Of a stretch of 64,000 nt of DNA, positions 24,874 to 37,000 are shown piece after piece (the first letter of the stretch is position 1; every line of letters starts with the position of its first letter). The stretch covers positions 144,501-208,500 of the forward strand of contig JAPDFW010000059.1 of the NCBI GenBank assembly GCA_028826165.1, in the 5' to 3' direction. This DNA comes from Anaeramoeba ignava (lineage: Eukaryota; Metamonada; Anaeramoebidae). The position numbers and the translations under genes are program-made. The notes beneath the pieces were generated by a model. That model did not search any database and was not told the origin of the DNA. It was given only the letters and a program-made list of their open reading frames with translations.

Positions 24874-26514
24874 ATGGGATTTATTGAATCAAAACCAAAA
24901 ATCGTTCTAATTCACAATGAAAATCAAAATCAAATTCAAAATCAAATTCAATTAGAAAATCAAAATCAAAATCAAAATCAAGAAATTCAATCCGAAATTA
25001 AAAAATTCAATAAATTCTTAATAAAACAAGCAAATAAACAAATTGGTTTAATGTTTGGAATGAAGAAACTTCAGATTTTCCAATTTATTGTGGAAAAGAT
25101 AAAATTTCAATTCCTTGTCATAAATCAATTTTAGAAGCTCGTTCAAACTATTTTATGACAAAAATAAGAGAAAATAATTTAAATTCAATTTATTTTAATA
25201 ATTTTAGTTCTGAAATTGTTAAGCCAATTCTTAAATTTTTTTATAATGGAAAATTTGAATTTGATAAACAAAAATTTGATGAATATTTTCAATTTGCAAA
25301 TGAAATTAAATTAAAAGAAATTAAAATCAAAATTGAACTTGAAATTCAATCAATTTTTACTATTGAAAATATTTTGGAAATTTATTTCAAAATCTCAAAA
25401 AATTAATTCAAAAAATCTTTCTCAAAATTGTGAAAAATTTATTTTACAAAATATTCAATCTATCATTTCAAATCCAAATTTTGATAAATATTTAAATCAA
25501 AATCTAAATCAAATTTACAATTTTATTGGATTAATTTTTTTAAATCAAAATATTACAAAAAAACTTCAAATTATTCAACAAATTACACAAAAGTGGAATC
25601 AAAATAATCAAAAAAAATTGATTAAATTTGAAATGAATCAAAATGAAAAAGAAAATCAAAAAGAAAATGAAAATGAAAATGAAAATGAAAATGAAAAAGA
25701 AATTGAAAAAGAAAATGAAAAAGAAAATGAAAAAGAAATTGAAAAAACAAAATCAATTAATTCATTCCAACTTCAAAATAAAATTCTTTTATTCAATTCG
25801 AAAATTGAAAAATTTGAACAAGAAAATAAAATAAAAAAATTTCAAATTAAACAGCTTTCTGATGAAAAACGAAAAATCAAAGAAAAATTAGACGAGATTA
25901 AAAAACAAATTCAAGAAATTCAAGAAATTCAAGAAGAATATGAAAAATCGAACAAAGAAACTCAAGAAAAATATCACCAATTAATCCAAAATAATGAAAA
26001 AACGAAAAAAGAAGTCGAAAAATTTAAGGAAATACTTACTCGTTTGGAAAATTCATTTCAACAAAATAGAAAACAAGATTTAGAAATTTTTCAAAAAACA
26101 ATCCAAGAAATTCAAAATGAATTCAAAAAAAGAAAGAATGCAAATTTAGAAAAAATTGATCAAAAATATCAAGAATTAAAAAAGTTTCCCAAATTAAACA
26201 CAGAAGAAGATTTAAAATTATTTGAGGAACAAATTCAATTATTTACAAATGAATTTGAAAAAAGAAAAAAAGAATTTAAACAATTTAAACAATTTAAACA
26301 ACAAAACAAAAATGAAAATGAAAATTTGGAAAAATTTGATAAAATAATTGAAGAATTTAAAAATGAAATTGAAAAAACAAAAAAGCCATTTGATTTACAA
26401 ATTGATCAAGAAATGAAAAATAATCAAAATAACATTGAATATCAAAAATTCAAAAATAAAAATTCTTCAATCAATAGAAAAAGCAGCAATTTTTTTACTA
26501 AAATTTTCAAATAA
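24874..26514 (+). CDS. BTB-BACK-coiled-coil protein, two compensating frame changes
   Basis: ATG at 24874 begins MGFIES, a Gly2/Ser6 pattern compatible with N-myristoylation. An Asn/Gln-rich stretch follows. BTB sequence (SDFPIYCGKDKISIPCHKSIL) is in another frame from about 25055 on, requiring a -1 change near 25045-25060 (a TTT run one base short would do it). At TAA 25404-25406 a +1 change continues into BACK-like sequence (NLSQNCEKFILQNIQ, IYNFIGLIFLNQN). With both changes the gene is 546 aa. A Lys/Glu-rich coiled coil fills roughly residues 250-520. Alternatives are a decaying pseudogene or an unpolished assembly. Its short intergenic distance to the TLDc gene suggests a diverged duplicate pair. 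Confidence 0.65.
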
Positions 26515-26647
26515 AATCCAACAACATGAGAAAAGTAATTCAAAAATAAAAGAAAAAAAAGAAATTGAATTGAATTGAATAATTTTCATCAACTTATCAT
26601 TTTATTTAATTAATATTTGATTTTGAAAAAAAAATCAAAAACCAAAG
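26515..26647 (+). other. Gap before the armadillo array; 5' end of that gene unresolved
   Basis: This A/T-rich stretch of 133 bases should hold the start of the armadillo gene. An ATG at 26526 is followed by a GTAATT donor-like site, but its phase does not fit the first armadillo exon. No other ATG works cleanly. Confidence 0.4.
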
Positions 26648-28302
26648 AATTAATTGAAATTGATATTCCGTTTATTGTTGAATGTATGAATAATTTCCCA
26701 ACAAGTGATTTGATTCAAGAAAGTGGATGTAAAATTTTATGGATTATTTCTTTTGATAATAAAGGTAAATAAATAAAAAATCCAAAATGGAAAATATGAA
26801 ATATTGAATCAATCAAAAAAAAAAATTACTTGATTAATTAATTAATTAATTGATTGATTGATTCCAATTTATTTTCTAAAAAAAAAAAAAATAAAATCAA
26901 AAATAGAAATCCAAATTGAAATCAAAAAATCAAATGGAATTGAACCTATTATTAAAGCAATGAATAATTTCCCAAAAAATGATTTGATTCAAGAAAATGG
27001 ATGTGGAGCTTTATCCAATATTGTTGTTGATAATAAAGGTAAATAAATAAAAAATCCAAAATGGAAAATATGAAATATTGAATCAATCAAAAAAAAAAAT
27101 TACTTGATTAATTAATTGATTGATTCCAATTTATTTTCTAAAAAAAAATAAAATTAAATCAAAAATAGAAATCAAAATTGAAATCAAAAAATTAAATGGA
27201 ATTGAACCTATTATTAATGCAATGAATAATTTCCCAAAAAATGATTTGATTCAAGAAAGTGGATGTGTAATTTTAGGGAGTATTTCTTTTGATAATAAAG
27301 GTAAATAAATAAAAAATCCAAAATGGAAAATATGAAATATTGAATCAATCAAAAAAAAAAATTAATTAATTAATTCCAATTTATTTTCTAAAAAAAAAAT
27401 TAAATCAAAAATAGAAATCCAAATTGAAATCAAAAAATTAAATGGAATTAAACCTATTATTAATGCAATGAATAATTTCCCAGATAATCGAGATATTCAA
27501 TATAGAGGATGTGGAGCTTTAGGGATTATTTCTTTTGATAATAAAGGTAAATAAATAAAAAATCCAAAATGGAAAATATGAAATGTTGAATCAATCAAAA
27601 AAAAAAATTACTTAATTAATTAATTAATTAATTAATTAATTAATTAATTCCAATTTATTTTATAAAAAAATAATCAAATCAAAAATAGAAATCCAAATTG
27701 AAATCAAAAAATTAAATGGAATTGAACCTATTATTAATGCAATGAATAATTTACCATATAATCAAGATATTCAATATAGAGGATGTGAAGCTTTAGGGAT
27801 TATTTCTTTTGATAATAAAGGTAAATAAATAAAAAATCCAAAATGGAAAATATGAAATGTTGAATCAATCAAAAATTACTTAATTAATTAATTAATTAAT
27901 TCCAATTTATTTTCTAAAAAAAAAATTAAATCAAAAATAGAAATCCAAATTGAAATCAAAAAATTAAATGGAATTAAACCTATTATTAATGCAATGAATA
28001 ATTTCCCAGATAATCGAGATATTCAATATAGAGGATGTGAAGCTTTAGGGATTATTTCTTTTGATAATAAAGGTAAATAAATAAAAAATCCAAAATGGAA
28101 AATATGAAATGTTGAATCAATCAAAAATTAATTAATTAATTCCAATTTATTTTCTAAAAATAAAATAAAATCAAAAATAGAAATCCAAATTGAAATCAAA
28201 AAATTAAATGGAATTAAACCTATTATTAATGCAATGAATAATTTACCATATAATCAAGATATTCAGGCAACAGGAAATTTTGTTCTTCAATCATTAAAAT
28301 AA
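26648..28302 (+). CDS. Armadillo-repeat gene with one repeat per exon, tandem exon duplication (5' end unresolved)
   Basis: Seven exons: 26648-26764, 26907-27038, 27169-27300, 27415-27546, 27689-27820, 27941-28072, 28181-28302 (stop TAA at 28300). The five middle exons are each exactly 132 nt, all in phase 1, and each codes one ~44-residue ARM-like repeat (GIEPIINAMNNFP, then CGALSNI-like). The last exon ends ATGNFVLQSLK. The introns are nearly identical too: each starts GTAAATAAATAAAAAATCC and ends ATCAAAAATAG, varying mainly in the length of an ATTA run. Such ARM repeats usually form protein-binding solenoids. No start codon could be placed; a gene fragment or pseudogene is possible. No BTB, LRR or kinase domain is attached within the visible exons. 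Confidence 0.75.
26765..28180 (+). repeat. Tandem exon+intron duplication units of 240-274 bp
   Basis: Unit starts at 26907, 27169, 27415, 27689, 27941 and 28181. Both exon and intron parts are near-identical, so the duplicated unit is genomic, not an exon-only event. Intron lengths are 142, 130, 114, 142, 120 and 108 bases, the variation lying in TTAATTAATT runs and A runs. Confidence 0.9.
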
Positions 28303-28521
28303 CAAATTCTTTCTTCCTTTCCTTCCAATAATTAATTCCAAGTCAATTTAATTTAAATTGATTATTGAAAAATATTTTATTCCACTTTTTTTTTTTGAAT
28401 TAAATTGAATTAAAATTGATTTTGAAATTAAAAAAAGAAAAAATTGTTGTTTTGATTTTTCAATAACAAGATATTTTATTAAAATTTTTGTTTTTTTTTG
28501 TTTTTAAAAAGAAAAAGAAAA
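28303..28521. other. Convergent 3' gap between armadillo and Rac genes
   Basis: About 220 bases of A/T-rich sequence without an ORF or clear repeat. It probably holds both 3' untranslated ends. Confidence 0.5.
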
Positions 28522-29100
28522 TTATAAAATAGAGCATTTCTTTTTTGGTTTATCAGGTTTAACAGGAGAAAGAACAGCACGAATAGATTCATCAAAAACA
28601 GTTTTCAAATTTTTCTGAGTCAAAGCAGAACATTCCAAATATTTAACAGCTTTAATTTCTTTAGCCATATCCATACCAGCTTGATAACTAATAGGAGATA
28701 AACCTTTTTCTTCAAGTTTCATGATAGTATCTTGGTCATCTCTCAAATCAAGCTTAGTACCAACAAGAATCATAGGAACATTAGAACAATGATGATGAAT
28801 TTCAGGAACCCATTTAGCTCTAACGTTTTCAAAAGAAGAAGGTGAAATCAATGAAAAGCAAATCAAAAATACATCCGTTTGTGGATATGATAATGGTCTT
28901 AATCTATCGTAATCTTCTTGTCCTGCTGTATCCCATAATCCTAAATTGATTGGTTTTCCATCTACCATTACATTGGCTGAATAATTATCAAATACTGTTG
29001 GTATATATTCTCCTGGAAATGCATTTGTTGTATATGATATTAATAAACATGTTTTACCAACTGCTCCATCTCCAACAACTACACATTTAATTGATTGCAT
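28522..29100 (-). CDS. Rac/Rho-family small GTPase
   Basis: Single exon, 192 aa, the length of human Rac1. P-loop GDGAVGKT (residues 10-17), switch [10 protein letters not shown] with the effector Thr, switch [17 protein letters not shown], guanine-specificity motif TKLD, and SAL near the end are all intact. The Rho-specific insert region lies at about 122-136. The C-terminus KPKKKCSIL gives a polybasic stretch plus CaaX box; the final Leu predicts geranylgeranylation and membrane attachment. Rac proteins control actin, motility and phagocytosis. The DH-PH exchange factor at 60864-64000 is a possible partner class, but no specific link is shown. The subfamily is Rac rather than Cdc42 or RhoA by overall similarity. 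Confidence 0.97.
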   Translation of the reverse strand: MQSIKCVVVGDGAVGKTCLLISYTTNAFPGEYIPTVFDNYSANVMVDGKPINLGLWDTAGQEDYDRLRPLSYPQTDVFLICFSLISPSSFENVRAKWVPEIHHHCSNVPMILVGTKLDLRDDQDTIMKLEEKGLSPISYQAGMDMAKEIKAVKYLECSALTQKNLKTVFDESIRAVLSPVKPDKPKKKCSIL

Positions 29101-29299
29101 TTTGTTTTTTTGTTTTTAAAAAAATTTAAATTTAAAAATAAAAATTATTAAAAAAGAAAAAGAATGAAAATAAAATTAATTAAATTTTTTCTTTTTATTT
29201 TTATTTTATTTTTTAATTTAAATTTTTTGTTAAAATTTTTTTTCATTCGAAAAATTTCTTTTTATTTTTATTTAAATTTTTCCATTTATTTATTCCATT
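29101..29299. other. 5' flank of the Rac gene
   Basis: Low-complexity A/T with a TTTTCATTCTTTTTC stretch on the minus strand near 29153-29170, a weaker form of the start-proximal motif. Nothing else is seen. Confidence 0.4.
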
Positions 29300-30985
29300 T
29301 TTTAGTATTAATTTTATTTATAAATATAAAATAAAAATTAATTCCAAATTAATATTTAATTTAAATCTATTCCCAATTTGTTTAAAAAATTAATCAAAAT
29401 ATTTTATTAATTAAATATCAAGAAATTAATTAATAAAAATATATTTTTAATAATTAATTTTATTTATAAATATAAAATAAAAATTAATTTCAAATTAATA
29501 TTTAATTTAAATCTATTCTCATTCTTTTTAAAAATTAATTAAAATATTTTATTAATTAAATATCAAAAATTAATTAATAATAATATATTTCTAATAATTA
29601 ATTTTATTTATAAAATATAAAATAAAAATTAATTCTAAATTAGTATTTAATTTAAATCTATTTTCATTCTGTTTAAAAATTAATTAAAATATTTTATTAA
29701 TTAAATATCAAAAACTAATTAATAAAAAATATATTTTGTGTATTAATTTTATTTATAAATATAAAATATAAATTAATTTCAAATTAATATTAAATTCAAA
29801 TCTATTTTATATTTTGTTTAAAAATTAATTAAAATATTTTATTAATTAAATATCAAAAATTAATTAATAAAAATATATTTTGTGTATTAATTTTATTTAT
29901 AAATATAAAATATATAAATTAATTCCAAATTAATATTAAATTTAAATCTATTTCCATTTTGTTTAAAAATTAATTAAAATATTTTATTAATTAAATATCA
30001 AAAATTAATTAATAATAATATATTTCTAGTATTAATTTTATTTATAAATATAAAATAAAAATTAATTCCAAATTAATATTAAATTCAAATATATTTCTAT
30101 TTTGTTTAAAAATTAATTAAAATATTTTATTAATTAAATATCAAGAAATTAATTAATAAAATATATTTTTAATAATTAATTTTATTTATAAATATAAAAT
30201 AAAAATTAATTTCAAATTAATATTAAATTTAAATCTATTCCCATTCTTTTTATAAAATTAATTAAAATATTTTATTAATTAAATATCAAAAATTAATTAA
30301 TAATAATATATTTTGTGTTTTAATTTTATTTATAAATATAAAATAAAAATTAATTTCAAATTAATATTTAATTTAAATCTATTCCCCATTCTGTTTAAAA
30401 ATTAATTAAAATATTTTTATTAATTAAATATCAAAAATTAATTAATAATAATATATTTTTAGTATTAATTTTATTTATAAATATAAAATATAAATTAATT
30501 TCAAATTAATATTTAATTTAAATCTATTTCTATTCTGTTTAAAAAGTTAATTAAAATATTTTATTAATTAAATATCAAGAAATTAATTAATAATAATATA
30601 TTTTTTGTGTATTAATTTTATTTATAAATATAAAATATAAATTAATTTCAAATTAATATTAAATTCAAATATATTTCTATTTTGTTTAAAAATTAATCAA
30701 AATATTTTATTAATTAAATATCAAAAAATTAATTAATAATAATATATTTCTAATAATTAATTTTATTTATAAATATAAAATAAAAATTAATTTCAAATTA
30801 ATATTTAATTTAAATCTATTTCCAATTTGTTTATAAAATTAATCAAAATATTTTATTAATTAAATATCAAAAAATTAATTAATAAAAATATATTTTGTGT
30901 ATTAATTTTATTTATAAATATAAAATATAAATTAATTTCAAATTAATATTAAATTCAAATATATTTCTATTCTGTTTAAAAAATG
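29300..30985. repeat. Satellite array, 145-bp unit, about 11-12 copies
   Basis: The landmark ATTTTATTAATTAAATATCA recurs at about 29401, 29546, 29691, 29836, 29981, 30124, 30269, 30413 and onward to ~30849, spacing 143-147. The unit is roughly 90 percent A+T, with a conserved core TTTATAAATATAAAATA and CTATT(C/T)-type interruptions. No ORF. Copies are closely similar, pointing to recent homogenisation. Confidence 0.92.
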
Positions 30986-31040
30986 AAGAGATAAAATTAA
31001 AAAGAAAAAAAGAAGAAAAAAAAAATGTCAATAAAATAAA

Positions 31041-34000
31041 CATGAAAAAAATTTTTTGGATGATGTCAGTTTTCATTTTTTCTTTTTAATTTAAAAAAGA
31101 AACCATTTCCTTTGCAGTTTTCCTTTTATATTACTTTACTTTCTTTGAATTTTTAGGTTTTTAATTTTAAATGTAAATATTTTTGATCAAATTTATAAAA
31201 AAACAAAATTCACTTATTTTCCTTTTTTGTTTTTGTTTTTGTTTTTTTTTTTTTGTTTTTGTTTGGGAAAAATTAGGAAAATCAAGTTTTTTATTCTTTT
31301 ATTTTGCTTTTCTTTCTTCATTTTAATTGTTCAAAATCAAACTTTGAAAAATTCTTTTATTTTTCCAAGATCCATTTTAAATCCAACTTTATCTTTAATT
31401 GATGAAAGCAATGGATTTCTTTACTACTTCAATTTTGAATCTTCTCCATTCGGAAGTTTTCATGAGAATTCAATTTTTCAAATTGATTTAAATTCCCTTC
31501 ATTTGCTTAATTCATCTTATTTAAGTAATCTGGATGGTCAAAAAATTTCAACAGGAGTAATTGATCCAAAAAATCAAATTGCATATTTGGCAATAAATCC
31601 ATCCGCAACGAGTAATGAAAATCCAAAAATAATTAAATTCAATTTATCAAGCTTTTCAATTATAGATTTTATTGAATTACCTGAATCTTATTTGGAAATT
31701 GAATTTGTTTCTTCTCAAATTGATTTAAATAATTCCAAAGCTTATTTTATTTTGAAATTGTAATGGTATTTTTTCTTCTGTCAAGGATCAAATTTTCAAA
31801 ATTGATTTAACAAATTTTTCAATCGAATTGAATACAAGTATTGATGCAGATTCTATTTATGGTTCTCAAATTGATCTCTTTAATCAATATCTTTATATTT
31901 TCTCAACAAATGATTTCAATTTAAATCCTCAAATACAGAAAATTGATTTAGGAGATTTATCGGAAATTGGAACACTTACTTTAATTGAGATTTTCTCTGA
32001 ATGGTCAAATATGAATGGAATTATTGATAATTCAACAAATTTAATGTATGTTGGCTTTTCTTATTATCCATCTTTGATAATTGTGAAAGTAAATTTGACT
32101 GATTTTACAAAAATGGATAATATAACTGTGGAAGATATAGATATGGGTGATACTATTTCAGTAGGAATTGATACAGTGAATAATTTAGGTTATTTTGTAA
32201 TCGATAATTTTGATCCGAGAGATCCTCTTCTCTCCATCTCTAAAATTAATCTTACTTCTTTTGAAAGTATTCAATCATATTCCTTTTCAAATTATGGAGC
32301 TGTAATATCTTTTGGTTCTTCAACAACTTATGCTTATATTGGATTCTTTAATTCATCATTTATCAAGTTTGATTTATTAGAATTCCAAGAAAAGAATTCA
32401 ACATTGGGAAATTTTCAAGATCCATCCATCATTTTAATTGATGAATTAAATCAAATGGCTTATGTTGGATTTGATCGTCTTTTTGTATTAGTTGCAAAAA
32501 TTGATTTATCTTCTTTTCAATTAATAGATTACATAACAAATTATAATTCTTCTGATAAAATTAATTATGGAGAAATTGATTCTTCAAATGGATTTGCTTA
32601 TTTTTTTATAAGTTCTCAAACAAAAATTTCAAAAATTATGAAAGTTGAATTATCCAATTTTTCAATTTCAGAAATGAAAATTCTTGATTCAAATGGATCA
32701 ATTCAATCAACTTGTTTTGATAACCAAAATCATTTCCTTTATGTTGGATTTGCAAATTTAACTGATGAAAATGGAAAAATTCTTAAAATAAGTTCTCCAA
32801 ATTTAGAAATTGTTGATTATTTTCCAATTTCTGATTTTAAACAATTCCAAAATTTATTTGTTGATTCTTCCAAACAAATACTTTATTCATTTATGGAAAT
32901 TAACAATCCAATAGGTTTTTCGTTTGATTTAATTAAAATTGATCTTTATTCTTTTAATCAAACATCTTATTTGGATTTAACAAATTATTATCCAATTCAA
33001 ACAATGTTATTTAATTTAATTCATCAATTCATTTATTTTCTCTGGGAATCTGAAAATGATGGAATCCAAATTTGTGGAATTGAATTATCTGAAATGAGGG
33101 TTTTAGATGATTATGTTAAGATTGAATCAGATCAATTTTTTTCTTTTTCTTTCCTCAGTTCATTTATTGATTCAAAATCCAGATATGGATATTTATTATT
33201 TAAAGAAGTCCAAGTAAATCAAGAAAATATTGATAACAACATTCTTCCCTTTACAAAAGCTGCAAACTCACATGAAATCCAGGTCTGTCAGACTCCTATA
33301 GAGAATGATCAATATTCAACCAAAATAATTTCAAATTGATTTAAATTCATTTCAAATTCTTACAGAAACAAATTGGAATTATTCTTTTAATATTTTTACA
33401 TTTGATTCATCAACAAGATATCTTTATTCAACAGCTTATTTTTTTGATTATAATTATGATAATCCACAAAGTTCATTTCATCAATTTTCTCTTCCAACTC
33501 CAACTCCAACTCCAAATCCTTCAAATCAAAAATCATCCAAATCAATTATTATTATTCTTTCAACAATTATTCCAATTTTAATAATAATTTCTTTAATTGT
33601 GATTTTCTTAATTTTGAAAAAGAAAAAGAAAAAGAAAAAGAAAATTATTGAAAGAAAAGAATCAAAAAAATATCAAAAAATCAAAAAACCAAGTAAATGC
33701 TCTCTTTTCTTTAAACCAATTTTGAAATGGATTGGAAAACCAAATTTTCTTGATTTTGTTGGAGATGATGTTATTTGGAGATCTCTTACAGTTATTTTAC
33801 TTTCTACTTTTTTCATTTTTACATTTGGAGTTGCGTTTAGATATTTACTTGAATCAACAGAAATTAATGAAGATAAAATTGGGATAAAGTAATTATTTAT
33901 TAATTAATTAATTAATTATTTATTTAATATTTAAAAAACAAATTTTAGTTTTGATTTCTTTAAATTTCCAAATGAAACTGAACTTTATTATTTCCAAACT

Positions 34001-37000
34001 TTTAGTACTGAAGTAAATTAATTAATATTTATTTATTTCTTCTTTTATTTTTTTTTTGTAAATAATTTAATTTAATTTATTCTTTTTTTCTTATTTTCTT
34101 ATTAGTTAAGAGTTTCCAAAAAATTTAAAAGTGATGGAATTAAAAATTGTAAAGTAACTGCAAGTGCATATTCTTTAGATTCAAGTCAAAATTATGGAGG
34201 AAATGATTTAAGTTTAATGGAAATGAAAGAATACTTGAAAAATCAAATTATAATATCAGGAGATACAATTCAATATTCTGATGAAGATGGATTTGTAAAA
34301 TTTTCAAATCTTTCAATTAGTTCAGGAATAAGTCAAACAATTAATTTAACATTTTTTGCTGAATGTGGAATTGAAAGTGAAAATGAATTTAAAAAGAATG
34401 GACCTTGTAAATATTATTTATTTAAAATTATTTCCAAAATAAATCCAATTATAATTTAATTTTAATTTAATTTTAATTTAATTTTAAAATAATTTTAGCT
34501 CAAAATATCTCTTTAAAATCAATTTATTCAAATTCAACAACAGCTCAAATTTCTTTTCCACTTTCAATGAAACTCACAGGTATTTAATTAATTCAATTCA
34601 AATCAAATCAATTTCTATTTATTTATTAAAAAATATTATTTTATTTCTTTGGTTTAGTTGATAAATTTTATTTTGCAAAAAATGAATCTTTTAATAATGA
34701 AATATTCAATTTTGGAAAAGAAATCCTTTTCATTTTTGGATTTAGTTTAAGTGAATCAAGTTTAAAAAATCAAGTTTATTTGAATAATATTTCAATATTT
34801 TCAATTCCAGCAAATAGAACTTGGATTTATCCTGAATATGAATCTTATTGTAAAAAAAACAAAAATTAAATTAAATTAAATCAAATCAAATTAATTCTAA
34901 TTTTAATTTTTAAATAGTTTTTGTCAATTTAACTTCTTCTTCTTTTTTACCAAATGTTTTATTTCCATCAATTAAAATTTTTAATTTATTAAGTGGAGCA
35001 ACTTCAACAAAAATGAATTTAACAACTTTTTATGAAGGAAATCAAATGAAAATTTATGATCCTTCACAAAATTCTTATTTATCTGAAAATTATTTTAATT
35101 TAAATTTTGAAACAAATGGTTTGAATTTTAAATTTAAATTTTAAATTTATTTTTAATTTTGATTTTAATTTAAAAAAATAGTTTCCAAAATTGAAATTAT
35201 TGAAAATGGATCTTTTATTGTGAAAGAAGGAGAAATATTTTCAAAACCTTGGGAAATTATTGTTAAAGATAATGAAAATAAAACAATTCAAAATAAACCT
35301 GTTTTTGCAAAAATTTCTAAACAATGTAATTTTGAAATTTCAGAAAATCAATCTCCTATTGAAAATTCAAAAGTTCTTTTAAATCCTATTTCTTTTACAA
35401 ATGAATTTGGAATGTAAAACAAAATTTAAAAACATAAAATTAACAAAAATTAAATTTTTAATTCAAATTATTTTTTGGAATTATTTTTTAGAGCAACTTT
35501 CTCAAATTTAAAATTTTCAATTTCAGGATTAACAAAGAATAATTGCCAATTTAAAATTAAATTTATTTCAGATGGATTTTTTATTGAAACTGATAATATT
35601 CAAGTTAATTCTTCAATTAATAAAATTATTTGGATTGAAACAATGAATTCAATCAATATTACAAAAGATTTTAAAATAATAAGTAATGATACTTGGCCTG
35701 TTATTCAAGTCCAAGATGAATTTGGAAAAGGAATTCCAAATAAATTAATTTCTTTTAATTGTTCAGATTTTACATTTCAACCTTATCAATTTATCACAAA
35801 TCAAAATGGATTTGTTTCTTTATATTTAGATTTTGCTTTAATTCTTCCTAATGATTTTCAATCTGATCATTCGAGTGATTATTATTATTCAAATCAAACT
35901 TGTTCAGTTATTGTTGATGGAATTGAATCAGAAATGATTAAGATTGAGATTGCAATTAGTAATTATGATTGGGATAATCTTAATTTAAATTCAATTTCCA
36001 AAATTGAAATAATAAATTGGAATGAAAATATAAAATCAGGAGAATTGATAAATTTGAACATTTCTATTGAAAATCATACAGGAATTGTTATTAATGAAAA
36101 TTATAATTTAACAGGATTTATTAATCCAGGAGATTTACCAATGGGATATTTAATTTATCCTGAAGAAGGATATTGGAATATTATAAATGGAACAGGAATA
36201 ATTTCAACAAGAATTTATGGAATTTCAATGAGAACTGAATTATGCTTAGTAATTGGAAAAGATTATATTCCTGATTTTGAAAATTATGATTGGAAAGAAT
36301 GTTTTGGAATGAGTTTATCAAATGATATTGAAAAAGTTGAAATTTCTCATTTTCCAAATCCAAATCAAAATTTTATACCTGGTCAACCTTTTGGAAATGA
36401 ATCAATCAAATTGAATATAACTGGAAATAATATTTCAGAAAATAATTTAACTGTTAATATTCTTTCTTTAAATTCAAATAATTATTATGGAAAACTTTTT
36501 GGAAGAAATTCAAGTGAAACAGTAAAAAATGAATCAAATAATTTATTCCAATCAAATTATACATTAAATGGAACAGGTTTTTATTTTTATTTTTTTTTTA
36601 ATTTAAATTCAAATTAATTTTTTATATTTATTTTTCTATTTGAATTAGAATTAATTTTGGATAATTTTATAATCAATCAACAATCAATTTATGATTCTTT
36701 CAATTTAATGATTTTTGTAAATGGAGTTCCTTCAAATTCAGAAATTCCTGTTAAACTTTGTTTTCCTCATAAAGATTATAATTTCAATTTAACTTGGAAT
36801 ACATCCATTCCATTTGTATCAGGATATAACAAAATTCCTTCTCAACCAATTTTACAAATTACAAATTCAACAGGAGAACCAATTCAAGGATATTATGCTT
36901 ATTTTTCAATTTTGAATGATTTATCTTTAGGTGAAGTTGAAGTAATAGATGTTAATACAGGAATAACTGTAAATATTTTAAGTACAGCTCCTTCAAATTC

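Noticed and set aside
29300-30985. LTR or other transposable element
   Set aside because: It is a head-to-tail 145-bp satellite with no ORF, terminal repeats or target duplications that I can see.
31227-31260. TTG as the true start of the large membrane protein
   Set aside because: Nuclear genes rarely start with TTG; the Phe/Leu run is T-rich 5' or intron sequence, and a spliced ATG at 31041 is more plausible.
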